A stretch of 64,000 nucleotides of DNA from Moraxella boevrei DSM 14165 (GCF_000379845.1 NZ_KB903775.1:1-64000); one strand, 5' to 3'; shown: positions 52,670-63,242, numbered from the stretch's first letter. The notes: a model not told the origin generated them from the letters alone. Numbers and translations: made by a program.

Positions 52670-53038
52670 TCATAGTACTTCTGGGGCTAATGAAACAATT
52701 TTCATAAATTGTTCGCCACGCAGTTCACGAGTTACTGGTCCAAAAATACGTGTTGCAATTGGTGCTTTGTTATTGTTTAACAACACCGCTGCATTGTCGT
52801 CAAAACGTAGTACTGAACCGTCTGGGCGACGTACACCAAATTTCGTACGTACAACCACTGCGTTCATTACATCACCTTTTTTTACACGACCACGTGGAAT
52901 TGCTTCTTTCACAGTCACTTTAATGATGTCGCCTACTGATGCATAACGACGATGAGAGCCACCCAGTACTTTAATGCACTGTACTCGTTTTGCACCACTG
53001 TTGTCTGCAACTTCCAGCATTGTTTCAGTCTGAATCAT
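52670..53038 (-). CDS. rplN: Ribosomal protein uL14
   Basis: ATG 53038 with GGAG upstream gives 122 aa ([20 protein letters not shown]), the exact family length; a 16-residue extension in the frame overlaps the promoter region. It is the first gene of the spc block. Confidence 0.97.
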   Translation of the reverse strand: MIQTETMLEVADNSGAKRVQCIKVLGGSHRRYASVGDIIKVTVKEAIPRGRVKKGDVMNAVVVRTKFGVRRPDGSVLRFDDNAAVLLNNNKAPIATRIFGPVTRELRGEQFMKIVSLAPEVL

Positions 53039-53100
53039 CGCGTTACTCCATAAATTGGCAAAACAAGTCTTGCCACAATAAGCCATTTTTTAGGTGGCGT

Positions 53101-53129
53101 ATTGTAGCACTATTTGACTTGCTTTGCAA
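53101..53129 (-). promoter_or_regulatory. Promoter of the spc ribosomal operon
   Basis: On the minus strand TTGCAA and TACAAT are separated by 17 bases in the rpsQ-rplN spacer, the classical spc promoter position. Confidence 0.7.
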
Positions 53130-53153
53130 TTATTACTAGTTATTTTTAGTTAA

Positions 53154-53426
53154 TTAGATATTAACTGCTTTTTCTACAATATCCACTAGCACCCAAGTTT
53201 TGGTTTTTGATAGTGGACGTGTTTCTTTAATACGGACGGTATCGCCGATCCCACAGCTGTTATTTTCATCATGGGCATGTAATTTGGTTGAGCGACGAAT
53301 CATTTTGCCATATTTGGCGTGGCGGATACGACGTTCAACTAATACGGTGATAGTTTTGTCCATCTTGTCACTGATAACTTTACCAGTTACTGTGCCAATT
53401 TCTTGGTTGGTGTTTTGCTCACTCAT
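53154..53426 (-). CDS. rpsQ: Ribosomal protein uS17
   Basis: This 90-aa protein has [20 protein letters not shown] and [13 protein letters not shown], both family features. It is last in the S10 block. Confidence 0.97.
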   Translation of the reverse strand: MSEQNTNQEIGTVTGKVISDKMDKTITVLVERRIRHAKYGKMIRRSTKLHAHDENNSCGIGDTVRIKETRPLSKTKTWVLVDIVEKAVNI

Positions 53427-53428
53427 GA

Positions 53429-53620
53429 TTAGGCCCCTTGTTTTTCAGTGATAAGAGTCTTGATTTGGGCAATAGTACGACGATTGCCTTTAATCTCATG
53501 GGTGTTGCCTAACTGACCAGTAGCTTTTGCCATACGAAGACGAAATGCTTCTACTTGCTTTTCGTCTAGTAATTGGGTCAGCTCTTCTACTGATTTTTCA
53601 CGTAATTCACTGATCTTCAT
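53429..53620 (-). CDS. rpmC: Ribosomal protein uL29
   Basis: This 63-aa helical-hairpin protein begins [18 protein letters not shown]. It overlaps rplP by 1 base. It sits at the tunnel exit next to uL23, where the trigger factor docks. Confidence 0.97.
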   Translation of the reverse strand: MKISELREKSVEELTQLLDEKQVEAFRLRMAKATGQLGNTHEIKGNRRTIAQIKTLITEKQGA

Positions 53621-54033
53621 TACATAATCGTCCGTTTAACAATGGTGGTTTTGAAAGGCAATTTTGCAGAAGCAAGGGTTAGTGCTTCAGTCGCTAGTTC
53701 GTCTGAAACCCCTTCAATTTCGTATAGCATTTTGCCTGGTTTGATTTCGCATACCCAGTATTCTACTGGCCCTTTACCTTTACCCATACGAACTTCTAGT
53801 GGTTTTTCGGTAATCGGTTTGTCTGGAAATACACGAATCCAGATTTTACCACCACGTTTGATTCGACGAGAAATAGTACGGCGAGCGGCTTCAATTTGAC
53901 GTGCTGTCATACGACCACGTTCAATTGATTTAAGTCCGATAGTACCAAAAGATACGCTACTACCACGGTGAGCTAACCCCGTATTACGTCCTTTATGTAC
54001 TTTACGAAACTTGGTACGTTTTGGTTGTAACAT
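53620..54033 (-). CDS. rplP: Ribosomal protein uL16
   Basis: This 137-aa protein begins [19 protein letters not shown] and contains [14 protein letters not shown] and the Arg-rich tRNA-contact region. It is essential for the A-site region of the 50S subunit. Confidence 0.97.
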   Translation of the reverse strand: MLQPKRTKFRKVHKGRNTGLAHRGSSVSFGTIGLKSIERGRMTARQIEAARRTISRRIKRGGKIWIRVFPDKPITEKPLEVRMGKGKGPVEYWVCEIKPGKMLYEIEGVSDELATEALTLASAKLPFKTTIVKRTIM

Positions 54034-54039
54034 ATCTTA

Positions 54040-54801
54040 TTAACCTCTGTCTTTGGCTGGACGGTTACTACCACGTGTGCGACGTTGTTTTTGTCCGCGT
54101 GGTTGTTTGTCTTCTTTTACAGGATTATAAATGCGGTTCATGCCGTCTAGGATTTCACCACGGAAAATCCATACTTTAACACCGATAGTACCGTATGTGG
54201 TTTCTGCACGTACGTTAGCATAGTCAATGTCAGCACGTAGGGTATGCAATGGCACACGGCCTTCACGATACCATTCAGAACGGGCAATCTCTGCACCACC
54301 TAAACGTCCAGAAAGTTCAACTTTGATACCTTCTGCACCTGCTTTCATGCTGTTTTGTACAGCACGTTTCATGGCACGACGGAACATGACACGACGTTCT
54401 AGTTGGCTTGCAATACCATCTGCAACAAGGCGAGCATCTAAATCAGGTTGTGTGATTTCTTCAATGTTGACTTGTGCCGGTACGCCCATCAATTTGGTCA
54501 ACTCTTTTTGTAGTGTTTCGATATCTGCACCACTTTTACCGATAATAACACCAGGACGAGCTGCTGAAATTGTGATTTTTGCTGTACCACTTGAACGTTC
54601 AATATTAATGTTGCTAATCATTGCGTTAACAGCTTTTTCTTTGCCTGTATCACGGTTGTTTAGCTTTTTTTCAATAAATTTACGCACTTGCAAGTCGTTG
54701 ATTAGGTATTCAGAATATTTTTTTGGATCTGCATACCAGTTGGCGTTCGCTTTACGAATAACACCAAGGCGGATGCCAATTGGATGAACTTTTTGTCCCA
54801 T
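54040..54801 (-). CDS. rpsC: Ribosomal protein uS3
   Basis: This 253-aa protein starts [20 protein letters not shown], has the KH domain [20 protein letters not shown] and ends in a basic tail [19 protein letters not shown]. It lines the mRNA entry. Confidence 0.97.
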   Translation of the reverse strand: MGQKVHPIGIRLGVIRKANANWYADPKKYSEYLINDLQVRKFIEKKLNNRDTGKEKAVNAMISNINIERSSGTAKITISAARPGVIIGKSGADIETLQKELTKLMGVPAQVNIEEITQPDLDARLVADGIASQLERRVMFRRAMKRAVQNSMKAGAEGIKVELSGRLGGAEIARSEWYREGRVPLHTLRADIDYANVRAETTYGTIGVKVWIFRGEILDGMNRIYNPVKEDKQPRGQKQRRTRGSNRPAKDRG

Positions 54802-54802
54802 A

Positions 54803-55132
54803 TTATACCCCTACCTTAACTGTGATGTGACAAGTACGCTTACTAATACGGTCAGCACGACCTTTGGCACGTGGCATGATACGTTTTAGTGTGATACCTT
54901 CATCAACATAAATGGTAGATACACGCAAGGTGTCAATGTCTAAACCATTATTATGTTCAGCGTTTGCAATGGCTGATTCTAAGCATTTTTTTACCAATTT
55001 AGCTGCTTTTTTGTTGCTAAAGGTAAGAATGTCTAATGCACGTTCTATGCTTTTGCCACGAATTTCGTCAGCAACTAAACGTACTTTTTGTGCCGAAATG
55101 GCGGCACCGCGTAATTTTGCAGTTACTTCCAT
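54803..55132 (-). CDS. rplV: Ribosomal protein uL22
   Basis: ATG 55132 gives 109 aa ([20 protein letters not shown]); the upstream in-frame extension is not supported. The tunnel-loop region [20 protein letters not shown], where macrolide resistance mutations occur, is unaltered. Confidence 0.96.
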   Translation of the reverse strand: MEVTAKLRGAAISAQKVRLVADEIRGKSIERALDILTFSNKKAAKLVKKCLESAIANAEHNNGLDIDTLRVSTIYVDEGITLKRIMPRAKGRADRISKRTCHITVKVGV

Positions 55133-55142
55133 AGTTAGCACC

Positions 55143-55418
55143 TTATTTTTTAGATTTCTTATCAATGCCGTGACCACGATATGTACGGGTTGGGGCAAAT
55201 TCACCAAGTTTATGACCTACCATTTGTTCGTTAACAATAACGGGTACGTGAGTACGGCCATTATGAACTGAAATGGTTAAGCCAACCATTTGTGGAAGAA
55301 TCATCGAACGGCGTGACCAAGTTTTGATTGGTTTGCGAGAGTTAGTTTCTAACGCTTGTTCAACTTTGGCAAATAAGTGCGCATCGATGAATGGACCTTT
55401 TTTCAATGAACGAGGCAT
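55143..55418 (-). CDS. rpsS: Ribosomal protein uS19
   Basis: This 91-aa protein begins [20 protein letters not shown] and contains [20 protein letters not shown] and [12 protein letters not shown]. It sits in the 30S head. Confidence 0.97.
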   Translation of the reverse strand: MPRSLKKGPFIDAHLFAKVEQALETNSRKPIKTWSRRSMILPQMVGLTISVHNGRTHVPVIVNEQMVGHKLGEFAPTRTYRGHGIDKKSKK

Positions 55419-55429
55419 GAAATTATTCC

Positions 55430-56260
55430 TTATTTCTTATTGACGCGACGGCGACGAATAATCATGTTGTCAGTACGCTTATTAGAGCGAGTTTTAAGAC
55501 CTTTGGCCTTTTGACCCCATGGGCTAGTTGGGTGTTTACCGAAGTTACGACCTTCACCACCACCATGCGGGTGGTCAACTGGGTTCATCGCAGTACCACG
55601 AACGGTTGGACGTACACCACGCCAACGATTTGCGCCCGCTTTACCAAGTGATTTTAGGTTGTTTTCAGTATTTGACACTTCACCAATCACTGCACGGCAG
55701 TTGATGTGGATACGACGTGTTTCACCTGAACGTAAACGAACAATTGCATAAATACCATCACGACCTAGTAACTGAACAGCAGCACCTGCTGAACGTGCAA
55801 TTTGAGCACCTTTACCAATCTTTAATTCAATGTTATGAATTACGGTACCTACTGGAATACTACGAAGTGGTAAGCAGTTACCTGGACGAATTGGTGCAGT
55901 TTCACCTGAAATTACAGTGTCACCTTGTTGTAGTTTCTTTGGTGCAATGATATAACAACGTTCACCATCTGCATATTTTAATAGGGCAATATGTGCGGTA
56001 CGGTTTGGGTCGTACTCAATACGCTCCACAACAGCTGGGATATTGTCTTTGTTACGTTTAAAGTCAACTAAACGGTAGTGTTGTTTATGACCACCACCAA
56101 CATGACGAGTGGTAATACGACCGTTGTTATTACGACCACCAGTTTTGCCTTTTGACTCGACCAATGCTGCATAAGGACGACCTTTATGAAGGTGTGGATG
56201 CACCACTTTCTCGACAAATCGGCGACCTGGTGATGTCGGTTTTGCTTTTACGATAGGCAT
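55430..56260 (-). CDS. rplB: Ribosomal protein uL2
   Basis: This 276-aa protein carries the conserved [20 protein letters not shown] loop near the peptidyl-transferase centre. Its N-terminus [19 protein letters not shown] is typical for the Moraxellaceae as far as I recall. Confidence 0.97.
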   Translation of the reverse strand: MPIVKAKPTSPGRRFVEKVVHPHLHKGRPYAALVESKGKTGGRNNNGRITTRHVGGGHKQHYRLVDFKRNKDNIPAVVERIEYDPNRTAHIALLKYADGERCYIIAPKKLQQGDTVISGETAPIRPGNCLPLRSIPVGTVIHNIELKIGKGAQIARSAGAAVQLLGRDGIYAIVRLRSGETRRIHINCRAVIGEVSNTENNLKSLGKAGANRWRGVRPTVRGTAMNPVDHPHGGGEGRNFGKHPTSPWGQKAKGLKTRSNKRTDNMIIRRRRVNKK

Positions 56261-56270
56261 TGTTTAATCC

Positions 56271-56594
56271 TTATTCGTTATCAGCAGCAGGTTGTTCTGC
56301 TACATCGGCTACTTGTACATCTTGACCAGCTTTTAAGGTCACATAGGCTTTCTTGTAGTCTTGACGACGACCTACCGTGCGACCAAATCGCTTTGTCTTA
56401 CCTTTAACATTCAAAGTGTTGACTTTAACCACTTCAACACCGTCAAACATTAATTCTACTGCTTTTTTAATCTCACGTTTTGTTGCGTTGGTGTCAACTT
56501 TAAAAACTTGCACACCTAGAGTATCGCCCAAGATTTGAGATTTTTCTGAAAATACAGGTGCTTTTAGTACCTGATACAGTCTTGCGTTATTCAT
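56271..56594 (-). CDS. rplW: Ribosomal protein uL23
   Basis: This 107-aa protein has [16 protein letters not shown] and the C-terminal [17 protein letters not shown]. It is the docking site of trigger factor and SRP. It overlaps rplD by 4 bases (ATGA). Confidence 0.97.
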   Translation of the reverse strand: MNNARLYQVLKAPVFSEKSQILGDTLGVQVFKVDTNATKREIKKAVELMFDGVEVVKVNTLNVKGKTKRFGRTVGRRQDYKKAYVTLKAGQDVQVADVAEQPAADNE

Positions 56595-57193
56595 GCTAAC
56601 ACTCCCTCAATTTCTTTGGCGGCTGCGACAGACATGATGACTTTGTCAAATGCGATTAGGCTAACTGGATCAATTTCTTGACTACCTAATACGTTGACGT
56701 GTGGAATGTTACGAGCAGCTAGGAATAAATTTTCGTCAACTTCGTTGGTAACGATTAATGCTTTTGGTGCATTTAATTCTGCTAGCTTTGCAATTAATTC
56801 TTTAGTTTTTGGTGCTGATACGCTAATGTTATCTACCAAAATTAGGCGTTCTTGACGTACTAATTCAGCTAGGATACATTGCATTGCACCACGATACATT
56901 TTCTTGTTGACTTTTTGAGACCAGTCTTGTGGTTTGGCAGCAAATGCACGTCCACCACCAACCCAGATTGGGCTACGGATTGAACCTGCACGGGCACGAC
57001 CTGTGCCTTTTTGACGCCATGGTTTTTTACCACCACCAGATACTTCGCCACGCGTTTTTTGGGCACGAGTACCTTGGCGACCACCAGCAAGATAAGCTGT
57101 AACGACTTGATGCACTAGGGCTTCGTTAAATTCACGACCAAATGCTACGTCTGATAGCTCAACCGCCGAACCTGTTACTGTATTTAGATTCAC
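56591..57193 (-). CDS. rplD: Ribosomal protein uL4
   Basis: This 200-aa protein has the tunnel loop [20 protein letters not shown] followed by [20 protein letters not shown]. In E. coli it represses the S10 operon by binding its leader; the long leader here could support the same, but I see no specific match. Confidence 0.97.
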   Translation of the reverse strand: MNLNTVTGSAVELSDVAFGREFNEALVHQVVTAYLAGGRQGTRAQKTRGEVSGGGKKPWRQKGTGRARAGSIRSPIWVGGGRAFAAKPQDWSQKVNKKMYRGAMQCILAELVRQERLILVDNISVSAPKTKELIAKLAELNAPKALIVTNEVDENLFLAARNIPHVNVLGSQEIDPVSLIAFDKVIMSVAAAKEIEGVLA

Positions 57194-57207
57194 GTTAATC
57201 CCCTTGA

Positions 57208-57846
57208 TTAAGCTTTAACTGATGGACGTACGATAACGTCGCCACCATTGGCACCAGGAATCGCGCCTTTAATTACTAGGATACCTTTTTCGGCATCTAC
57301 TGAAATGATTTCTAAGCCTTGTACGGTAACACGTTTGTTACCCATTTGACCAGGCATTTTTTTACCTTTGAATACACGACCTGGAGTTTGGTTTTGACCA
57401 GTAGAACCTAGTACACGGTGAGATACTGAGTTACCGTGAGTTGCGTCTTGGGTACGGAAGTTATGACGCTTTACGCCACCTTGGAAACCTTTACCTTTTG
57501 ATTGTCCAGTTACGTCAACGATTTGACCTACTTGGAATAAATCCGCAAGGATTTCGCTACCTGCTTCACGACCTTCAAGTTCACTTTCTTCGACACGGAA
57601 TTCCCATGTGCCACGACCTGCACTTACGCCAGCTTTGGCAAAGTGACCTTTTTGGGCAGCATTAACACGAGAATCACGACGAACACCCGTGGTTACTTGG
57701 ATTGCTTGGTAACCATCTGTTTCATTGGTTTTAATTTGAGAGATGCGGTTGGCAGCAACTTCAACAACAGTGACAGGGATTGATACGCCTGCTTCTGTGA
57801 AGATACGAGTCATGCCGCATTTTTTTCCGACTAAACCGATCGCCAT
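57208..57846 (-). CDS. rplC: Ribosomal protein uL3
   Basis: This 212-aa protein has the signature [13 protein letters not shown] and [19 protein letters not shown], which includes the Gln modified by PrmB in other species. It is an early 50S assembly protein. Confidence 0.97.
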   Translation of the reverse strand: MAIGLVGKKCGMTRIFTEAGVSIPVTVVEVAANRISQIKTNETDGYQAIQVTTGVRRDSRVNAAQKGHFAKAGVSAGRGTWEFRVEESELEGREAGSEILADLFQVGQIVDVTGQSKGKGFQGGVKRHNFRTQDATHGNSVSHRVLGSTGQNQTPGRVFKGKKMPGQMGNKRVTVQGLEIISVDAEKGILVIKGAIPGANGGDVIVRPSVKA

Positions 57847-57903
57847 GTTGTTAACCTCTTATTTTTTACTGTTGTTCAATATAGGTTTGTTACCCTATTG
57901 GGG

Positions 57904-58215
57904 TTAGCCTAATGCGATTTGTACATCAACACCCGCCGCCAAGTCTAACTTCATCAGTGCATCGACTGTTTTGTCAGTTGGCTGAACGATGTCTACCATA
58001 CGTTTAAATGTGCGAATTTCGTATTGGTCACGTGCGTCTTTGTTGACGTGTGGTGAAGTCAAAATATTGAAACGTTCAATGCGGGTTGGTAGCGGTACTG
58101 GACCACGCACCTGAGCACCTGTACGTTTTGCGGTATCAACAATCTCTTGAGCTGATTGGTCAATCAGACGATGGTCAAAAGATTTTAGTCTGATACGGAT
58201 TTTCTGGTTAGCCAT
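57904..58215 (-). CDS. rpsJ: Ribosomal protein uS10 (NusE)
   Basis: This 103-aa protein begins [20 protein letters not shown] and contains [19 protein letters not shown]-like text ([14 protein letters not shown]). It is a 30S head protein and the NusE partner of NusB/NusG. It heads the S10 operon after a 290-base leader. Confidence 0.97.
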   Translation of the reverse strand: MANQKIRIRLKSFDHRLIDQSAQEIVDTAKRTGAQVRGPVPLPTRIERFNILTSPHVNKDARDQYEIRTFKRMVDIVQPTDKTVDALMKLDLAAGVDVQIALG

Positions 58216-58504
58216 GCCAGTAAGCTCCTAAAATATGGGTTATAGATATAGGGTTAATTGTATGCGTTGGGTGTTGATATGTTGTTATACAATAAAAGCA
58301 CTTACTTGCATTTTTAAACAAAAAAATTTCAGCTTCATCTTACCAATATTTGGTTATGAAACTGTACTTTTTAGTTTGGATGTCGCAAACAATGGAGCGA
58401 CTGTATTAAAGGGCTTCTTTTTATAGGGTTTTCATAGAAAAAATTTATAAAAACTTATAATTTTTTTGTGTTTTTATCAAACACGCCCTGCAATAAGTTA
58501 ATTG
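58216..58504 (-). other. Long untranslated leader of the S10 operon
   Basis: The AT-rich leader has no plausible gene on either strand. In E. coli the leader binds L4; I do not recognise an equivalent fold here. Confidence 0.45.
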
Positions 58505-58510
58505 GTACGT

Positions 58511-58538
58511 ATTATACAGATTTTTTTTAGAGTGTCAA
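58511..58538 (-). promoter_or_regulatory. Strong promoter of the S10 operon
   Basis: On the minus strand perfect TTGACA and TATAAT boxes are separated by 16 bases. The start would be near 58504, so the rpsJ leader is about 290 bases long. Confidence 0.85.
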
Positions 58539-58649
58539 TACTATTTGTTAAATCAGCGTGCAATCGCACTATATTATTCAAATATTAGCAAACAAAATAC
58601 TGTTAATATACAACTTTGGAAGTTTTTTATCAAAAACTGATTTTTAAAC

Positions 58650-58858
58650 TTAGAACCTGTATTCATAACATTTTTGCAATGAAAAATACGATAAATCACC
58701 AGCTTTTCAAGGAAAAAACGCAGATTGATAATTATTCTATCAAGCAAGTTTTTGACGCAGGAAAGCAAGGTTTAGCTAGTTTTTATGCAAAAGCAAACTT
58801 TTATCTATGAATTTCACAACAAACTTTGATTGCCTAAAGTTGTGAATACAGGCTCTAA
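58650..58858. mobile_element. MITE-like element with inverted terminal repeats
   Basis: The 209-bp stretch begins TTAGAACCTGTATTCATAAC and ends with the inverse GTTGTGAATACAGGCTCTAA, imperfect inverted repeats of about 20 bases. TA occurs at both ends as a possible target duplication. There is no transposase. A short plus-strand frame encodes MKNTINHQLFKEKTQIDNY and further residues to stop at 58810. A solo copy of the right end lies at 5333-5440. IS5-like mobilisation is a guess from the terminal sequence. Confidence 0.7.
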
Positions 58859-59000
58859 CTCCTGACAAGTTGATATTAGAAGATTACCAGCTATGTTTTT
58901 TGATAAGCAATCGAACAAAATTGCATAGATTTTTCCCAAACAAGATAGTATTTCTGCTTCGTTTTGCTCTTGCAAAAAATAGTAGTCTGCAAAATCTAAT

Positions 59001-59444
59001 TCAAACTCTTCGTAAACTTTTTATATCACGATTATCACCGTACAAAAATTCTGTACAAAATGATACATTTTGATTTACCTTTTTATCTAAACCTCTCATA
59101 CAAACCATATATTTATTATGTTTTTCCATGAAATCTGCATCTTTAATGCAAATCTCAAAGCCATACTTGATAGGACTGCCTACTTGTTCTTCCCATATAA
59201 ATCCATTAAATGCACCATCTGAAGGTTTAGATAGCTTCTGCAAATCGAAAGAAGCATTACTGACGGATAAATCTTTTTTATTAAATGTTGCACTGTTAAA
59301 ATCGGGTGTAAAACATAAACTATTTTCTTTAAATTTAACCATAATATCCCCGCTTATAGCTGGTTTATGCGATGGATTACTAGACATACAAGAAGCTAAA
59401 AAAAGGCTTACTAAGATTAAATTATTTCGGTAAATTACTAGCAC
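59001..59444 (-). CDS. Putative lipoprotein, immunity candidate of the PAAR module
   Basis: A GTG start at 59444 has a strong GAGGAGT site and overlaps the end of the peptidase frame by 23 bases. The 147-aa protein has a short signal with lipobox LASC (Cys19), then a beta-rich domain with several Cys residues (C43, C98, C114, C130 approximately). I do not recognise the family. Lipoproteins directly behind periplasmic-acting type VI effectors are often immunity proteins, so I infer this role from gene order only. Confidence 0.55.
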   Translation of the reverse strand: MLVIYRNNLILVSLFLASCMSSNPSHKPAISGDIMVKFKENSLCFTPDFNSATFNKKDLSVSNASFDLQKLSKPSDGAFNGFIWEEQVGSPIKYGFEICIKDADFMEKHNKYMVCMRGLDKKVNQNVSFCTEFLYGDNRDIKSLRRV

Positions 59445-60041
59445 TTTTTGGACTCCTCAAAAATTCTGATAAAACCTTTAAGTATAGATAGGTATAGTTT
59501 CTATAGCTATGTCCCGATTTGCTTAAAGCCCCTGCACGTGGTGAATCTATAAAATATTCGAAATAATCAGCTATAATATCTCCTTGCTGTTCCATATTAT
59601 AATCACACAATTTTTTATCTTCGCTTAATGAGTAATTATATGGATCACAACCTTTAAGTTTACACATTGGATGTAACAATAGACCTTTTTTTTTAACAGG
59701 ATATTTTAATTGATGCTGCCAAACATGTACCATTTCATGAATAAAAAAATGTCTATCGCTAGCATTCGATTTAGAAAAATCATCTTTGTAAACCTCATCT
59801 GGAAAATATATTTCTCCTTCGGGAGTCATAGCAGTTCCATTGTGTTGCAAACCTAGCCAAAGGTATTCATCTTTGTGTATATAAACTTTGCTATAATCAA
59901 TACTATCTTTAAATACTTTTCTAGCAAGTGCTTCTTCACCTGAAGTTAGACTGCGTTTTACATCTACCTGTACTGGGATACACGTATCAATCTCATCTTT
60001 TTTTAAAATTCTAAACGTACCGCATGATTACTGAACCATTT
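59422..60041 (-). pseudogene. Metallopeptidase toxin domain, separated from PAAR by a stop and a frameshift
   Basis: The open frame at 59422-60027 encodes about 200 residues but has no good start codon. It contains the zinc motif FFIHEMVHVWQHQ (HExxH) and downstream YNMEQQGDIIADYFEYF, whose Glu probably supplies the third ligand. The PAAR frame ends at TAA 60042 but stays open afterwards for KWFSNHAVRLEF, then stops at 60003. Just there, a T4A7 run (59998-60008 in minus orientation) would join the peptidase frame by a single-base change. The parts look like one effector broken by a nonsense codon and a frameshift, or by sequencing error. Confidence 0.65.
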
Positions 60042-60572
60042 TTATACAACCTCTTCATCATTTGAAATTACAAATATCTCCACCTCTGAAGCTTGAGAAG
60101 ATGATACAAATTTAGTATATCCTTGCTCATCTGTTGTTCCTAAAATCTCTTTACTATCATATACCAATTTATACTTTACATTAGATAAAGGGGTTTGCGT
60201 TAATCTGTCTAAAATTTGGAATTTATTACCATATTCATGATTCTCAGTATTTTCTAGAAGATTATTACCTAATCCAGAAGTATCAATTTGACTAGAGTCT
60301 TTACTACTTTTACCTACAAACCCCATACTTTGATTCGCAATAAATGTTGCTCCACAACTCGCTTTATCACCCTCAAGCACCCATGCCCTACCCATCATCG
60401 TTTTAGTATGATTAGATGCTATTGCAGACACCTCTTTATTACACTTAGGACAAAAATGTTTCATACCATCTAAATGCACTTTTTTTCCATCTATTGTAAA
60501 TGTTTCAAAGCATTCTTCCACAATACCACCATGGTCAGTCGTTGCTCCTTGTGTGATAATTGGAATCGACAC
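60042..60572 (-). CDS. PAAR-domain type VI secretion tip protein (N-terminal part of effector)
   Basis: A GTG start at 60572 is preceded by TAGGAG. Residues 1-85 form a PAAR-like fold with ITQGATTDHGGIVEEC, the Cys pair CPKCNKE and VLEGDKASCGATFI. PAAR proteins sharpen the VgrG spike and carry effectors of type VI secretion. Residues 122-170 resemble a transthyretin-like linker domain (DRLTQTPLSNVKYKLVYDS ... TTDEQGYTKF) found between PAAR and toxin domains. The 176-aa product lacks a toxin domain because of the stop codon. No vgrG or tss genes are in the window. Confidence 0.75.
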   Translation of the reverse strand: MSIPIITQGATTDHGGIVEECFETFTIDGKKVHLDGMKHFCPKCNKEVSAIASNHTKTMMGRAWVLEGDKASCGATFIANQSMGFVGKSSKDSSQIDTSGLGNNLLENTENHEYGNKFQILDRLTQTPLSNVKYKLVYDSKEILGTTDEQGYTKFVSSSQASEVEIFVISNDEEVV

Positions 60573-60640
60573 TTTGTACTCCTAAATACATATTATTATG
60601 GCTGATAATATACCACAAAAAGAATTACAAAAAAAACTTT

Positions 60641-62125
60641 TTAGTCCAACAAAATATCATATTGCTCTTGACTATAACGATTATCACTCGCCAAATCAAT
60701 TTTCCGCCCTAGCAAATACGCCAATTCCGCCACAGTGTCGGCTTCGCTGGTTTCTAACAGGTCAATAATCGTACTATTTGCCACCACAGTGAATTTTTTC
60801 GGTGTATTATACGACCTTGCAAATCGCATCAACTCCCGAAAAATCTCAAGACAGACGGTTTCACTGCTTTTGACAAAACCTTTACCGCCACAACTCAGAC
60901 ACGGCTCGCAAAGCTGTTGTTGTAGGCTTTCACGCGTGCGTTTGCGGGTCATTTCAATCAAGCCCAAACTAGAAAATTCGCTTAAACTGGTTTTGGCATA
61001 ATCATTTTTTAACTGTTGTTTTAGACTTTCTAATACATCGTCACGGTGAGCTTGCTCCGCCATGTCAATAAAATCAAGGATAATAATCCCACCCAAATTG
61101 CGTAGTCGCAGTTGGCGAGCAATGGCGTGGGTGGCTTCAAGGTTGGTTTTATAAATCGTTTCTTCTTGTGAACGACCATTGACAAACGAGCCAGTATTCA
61201 CATCAATCGTGGTCATGGCTTCGGTTTGGTCAATAATCAAATAACCGCCCGATTGCAAGTCCACTCTGCGATTTAGGGCATTCTTTAGCTCAATTTCCAC
61301 CCGATACAAGTCAAATAATCCTGCTTCACCTTGGTGTAATTGTAATTTTGGGGAAATTTGCGGTACAAACTCTTTGGCAAATTGTTGAATATTATCAAAT
61401 ACTTGTGAATTATCAATCAACACACGTTCGGTATTTTCACCAATAAAATCCCGAATGGCACGCGTTGGCAGAGCTAAATCTTGATAAATTAAAGCTGATT
61501 TGTGTTTTTTATTAATTTGTAAACGGCGAGCTTGTACAGTTTTCCACAGTTGCAACAAATAATAAATGTCGGCTTCTAGCTTGTGGCGTGGCACGTTTTC
61601 GGTGGCGGTACGAGCGATTAATCCACCTTGTAGATTGACTTGGTGTGAAATTTCACTTAAATCCTGTTTTAAGCGTTCTCGCTCATCACCGTCAATGCGT
61701 TGCGAAATGCCAATATTTTCACTAAACGGCAAATAGACCAAATAACGAGACGGCAACGAAATATCGGTGGTTAGCCTTGCTCCCTTACTGCCAAGGGGGT
61801 CTTTGATAACTTGCACCAAAATGCGTTGCCCTTCGTATAATCGCTGTTCAATCGGTTTTGGCGTGGTCGGCGTGGCGTTTAACTCAGTTTTTGACAAATT
61901 AAACTGCATATCGTTAATGTGCAAAAAGGCGGTGCGTGCCTGCCCAATATCCACAAAACACGCCTGCATACCCGCTAACACTCGCACTACGGTCCCAAGA
62001 TAAATGTTGCCAACACTGCCAAGTTTGTTATGGCGTTCAATATAAATCTCACTTAGCACGCTGTCTTCTAGGACGGCAACTCGGCTTTCGGTGGGACTGA
62101 TATTGATAAGTAATTCTTGGGTCAT
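60641..62125 (-). CDS. rng: Ribonuclease G
   Basis: ATG 62125 gives 494 aa (MTQELLINISPTESRVAVLE); upstream in-frame sequence would add an unsupported 54 residues. The S1 domain is at about 38-120. The DNase-I-like catalytic core has DQTEAMTTIDVNTG and IIILDFIDM, the Mg-binding Asp residues. The zinc link CEPCLSCGGKG is near 405. RNase G processes 16S rRNA 5' ends and degrades mRNA. Length fits RNase G and not RNase E. Confidence 0.93.
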   Translation of the reverse strand: MTQELLINISPTESRVAVLEDSVLSEIYIERHNKLGSVGNIYLGTVVRVLAGMQACFVDIGQARTAFLHINDMQFNLSKTELNATPTTPKPIEQRLYEGQRILVQVIKDPLGSKGARLTTDISLPSRYLVYLPFSENIGISQRIDGDERERLKQDLSEISHQVNLQGGLIARTATENVPRHKLEADIYYLLQLWKTVQARRLQINKKHKSALIYQDLALPTRAIRDFIGENTERVLIDNSQVFDNIQQFAKEFVPQISPKLQLHQGEAGLFDLYRVEIELKNALNRRVDLQSGGYLIIDQTEAMTTIDVNTGSFVNGRSQEETIYKTNLEATHAIARQLRLRNLGGIIILDFIDMAEQAHRDDVLESLKQQLKNDYAKTSLSEFSSLGLIEMTRKRTRESLQQQLCEPCLSCGGKGFVKSSETVCLEIFRELMRFARSYNTPKKFTVVANSTIIDLLETSEADTVAELAYLLGRKIDLASDNRYSQEQYDILLD

Positions 62126-62235
62126 GGTAATTTTCAAACGCTGAAGTAAATTGATGTCATTTATTAACAGGATATCCGCTATTCTACTGTAAATTTTTGC
62201 TTTTGACAAAATAAAAAATACAATCAAAACATAGC

Positions 62236-62263
62236 AAAAAAGCGTCCATGAAGAACGCTTTTT
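62236..62263 (-). terminator. Intrinsic terminator after ssb
   Basis: AAAAAGCGT pairs with ACGCTTTTT around a 9-base loop; T follows on the minus strand. It lies 25 bases past the ssb stop. Confidence 0.85.
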
Positions 62264-62287
62264 AATTTTGGCATTAACAGCCAGCAA

Positions 62288-63025
62288 TTAAAATGGAATA
62301 TCATCATCGCTGGCTTCAGTTTTTGGCACAGGTGGCGTTGCAGGTTTGCTATCTGATGCAGATGCAGTATTATTGCTATTATTTTGCATAAAGCTATTGC
62401 TTTCATAGCCAGCATTTGCATTGTTGGCTTGTAGTGCGTTAGACGGTGTATTGTTAAATCCGCCTGATTGATTGGTGTTATAAGGGTTGCTAAAACCTTG
62501 ATTTTGCAAATGACTTTGCTGATTTTGGTTCGGTTGCCCTTGATTTTGGTAGTTATTTTGATAATTGTTTTGGTAATTGTTTGGATAACGATTACCGCCA
62601 TTATTATTGTAATTATTATTAAAACCACCGTTGTTTTGGCTGTTAAAATTGTTATTGTTATAACCGCCATTGTTGTTATTTTGGTAGTTTGGATTGCCGT
62701 CTAACATTTGCAAGGTTTCGGCACGAATTTCAGTTGAGTAACGCTCGATACCATTTTGGTCGGTATATTTGTTAGTACGCAGACTGCCTTCCACATAGAC
62801 AGCACTACCTTTTTTGAGATAATTGCCAGCAATGTCAGCCAACTTACCAAAAAAACTGATGCGATGCCATTCAGTTGCTTCACGGCGTTCGCCTGTCTGT
62901 TTGTCTGTCCATTGTTCTGAAGTTGCTACCGAAATGTTGGTAACACTGCCACCATTGGCAAATTGACGAGTGATTGGGTCGTTGCCCAAACGTCCCACGA
63001 TGATTACTTTATTCACACCACGCAT
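62288..63025 (-). CDS. ssb: Single-stranded DNA-binding protein
   Basis: The OB-fold occupies residues 1-110 ([34 protein letters not shown]). Residues 115-215 form an Asn/Gln/Gly-rich disordered linker, and the acidic tip DDDIPF that recruits repair and replication proteins ends the protein. The linker makes it longer (245 aa) than the E. coli form (178 aa). The gene is upstream of rng. Confidence 0.95.
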   Translation of the reverse strand: MRGVNKVIIVGRLGNDPITRQFANGGSVTNISVATSEQWTDKQTGERREATEWHRISFFGKLADIAGNYLKKGSAVYVEGSLRTNKYTDQNGIERYSTEIRAETLQMLDGNPNYQNNNNGGYNNNNFNSQNNGGFNNNYNNNGGNRYPNNYQNNYQNNYQNQGQPNQNQQSHLQNQGFSNPYNTNQSGGFNNTPSNALQANNANAGYESNSFMQNNSNNTASASDSKPATPPVPKTEASDDDIPF

Positions 63026-63242
63026 AAAATTTCCTTTAACACTATTTAAAAGTTTTTTAATTTAAAATTGCTAATATTTACAAATATACTTGTTCGTTTT
63101 TCAAAATGTTGCTTTTTATCGTTTACATTTTTTAAAAGTTGATAGTTTGCAAAATCGCACAAATACTATACTATTTTTGTACAATTTTGGCTAGTGATTT
63201 TTTCATATTCAATCGGTAAAAAATATTAATCTTTTTATTTGG

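Noticed and set aside
58235-58426. Plus-strand 63-codon frame in the S10 leader
   Set aside because: No ribosome binding site or recognisable similarity; it overlaps the rpsJ leader transcribed from the other strand.
59998-60008. Programmed frameshift joining PAAR and peptidase
   Set aside because: The T4A7 run is slippery, but an additional in-frame TAA at 60042 upstream would also have to be read through, so damage or sequence error is simpler.
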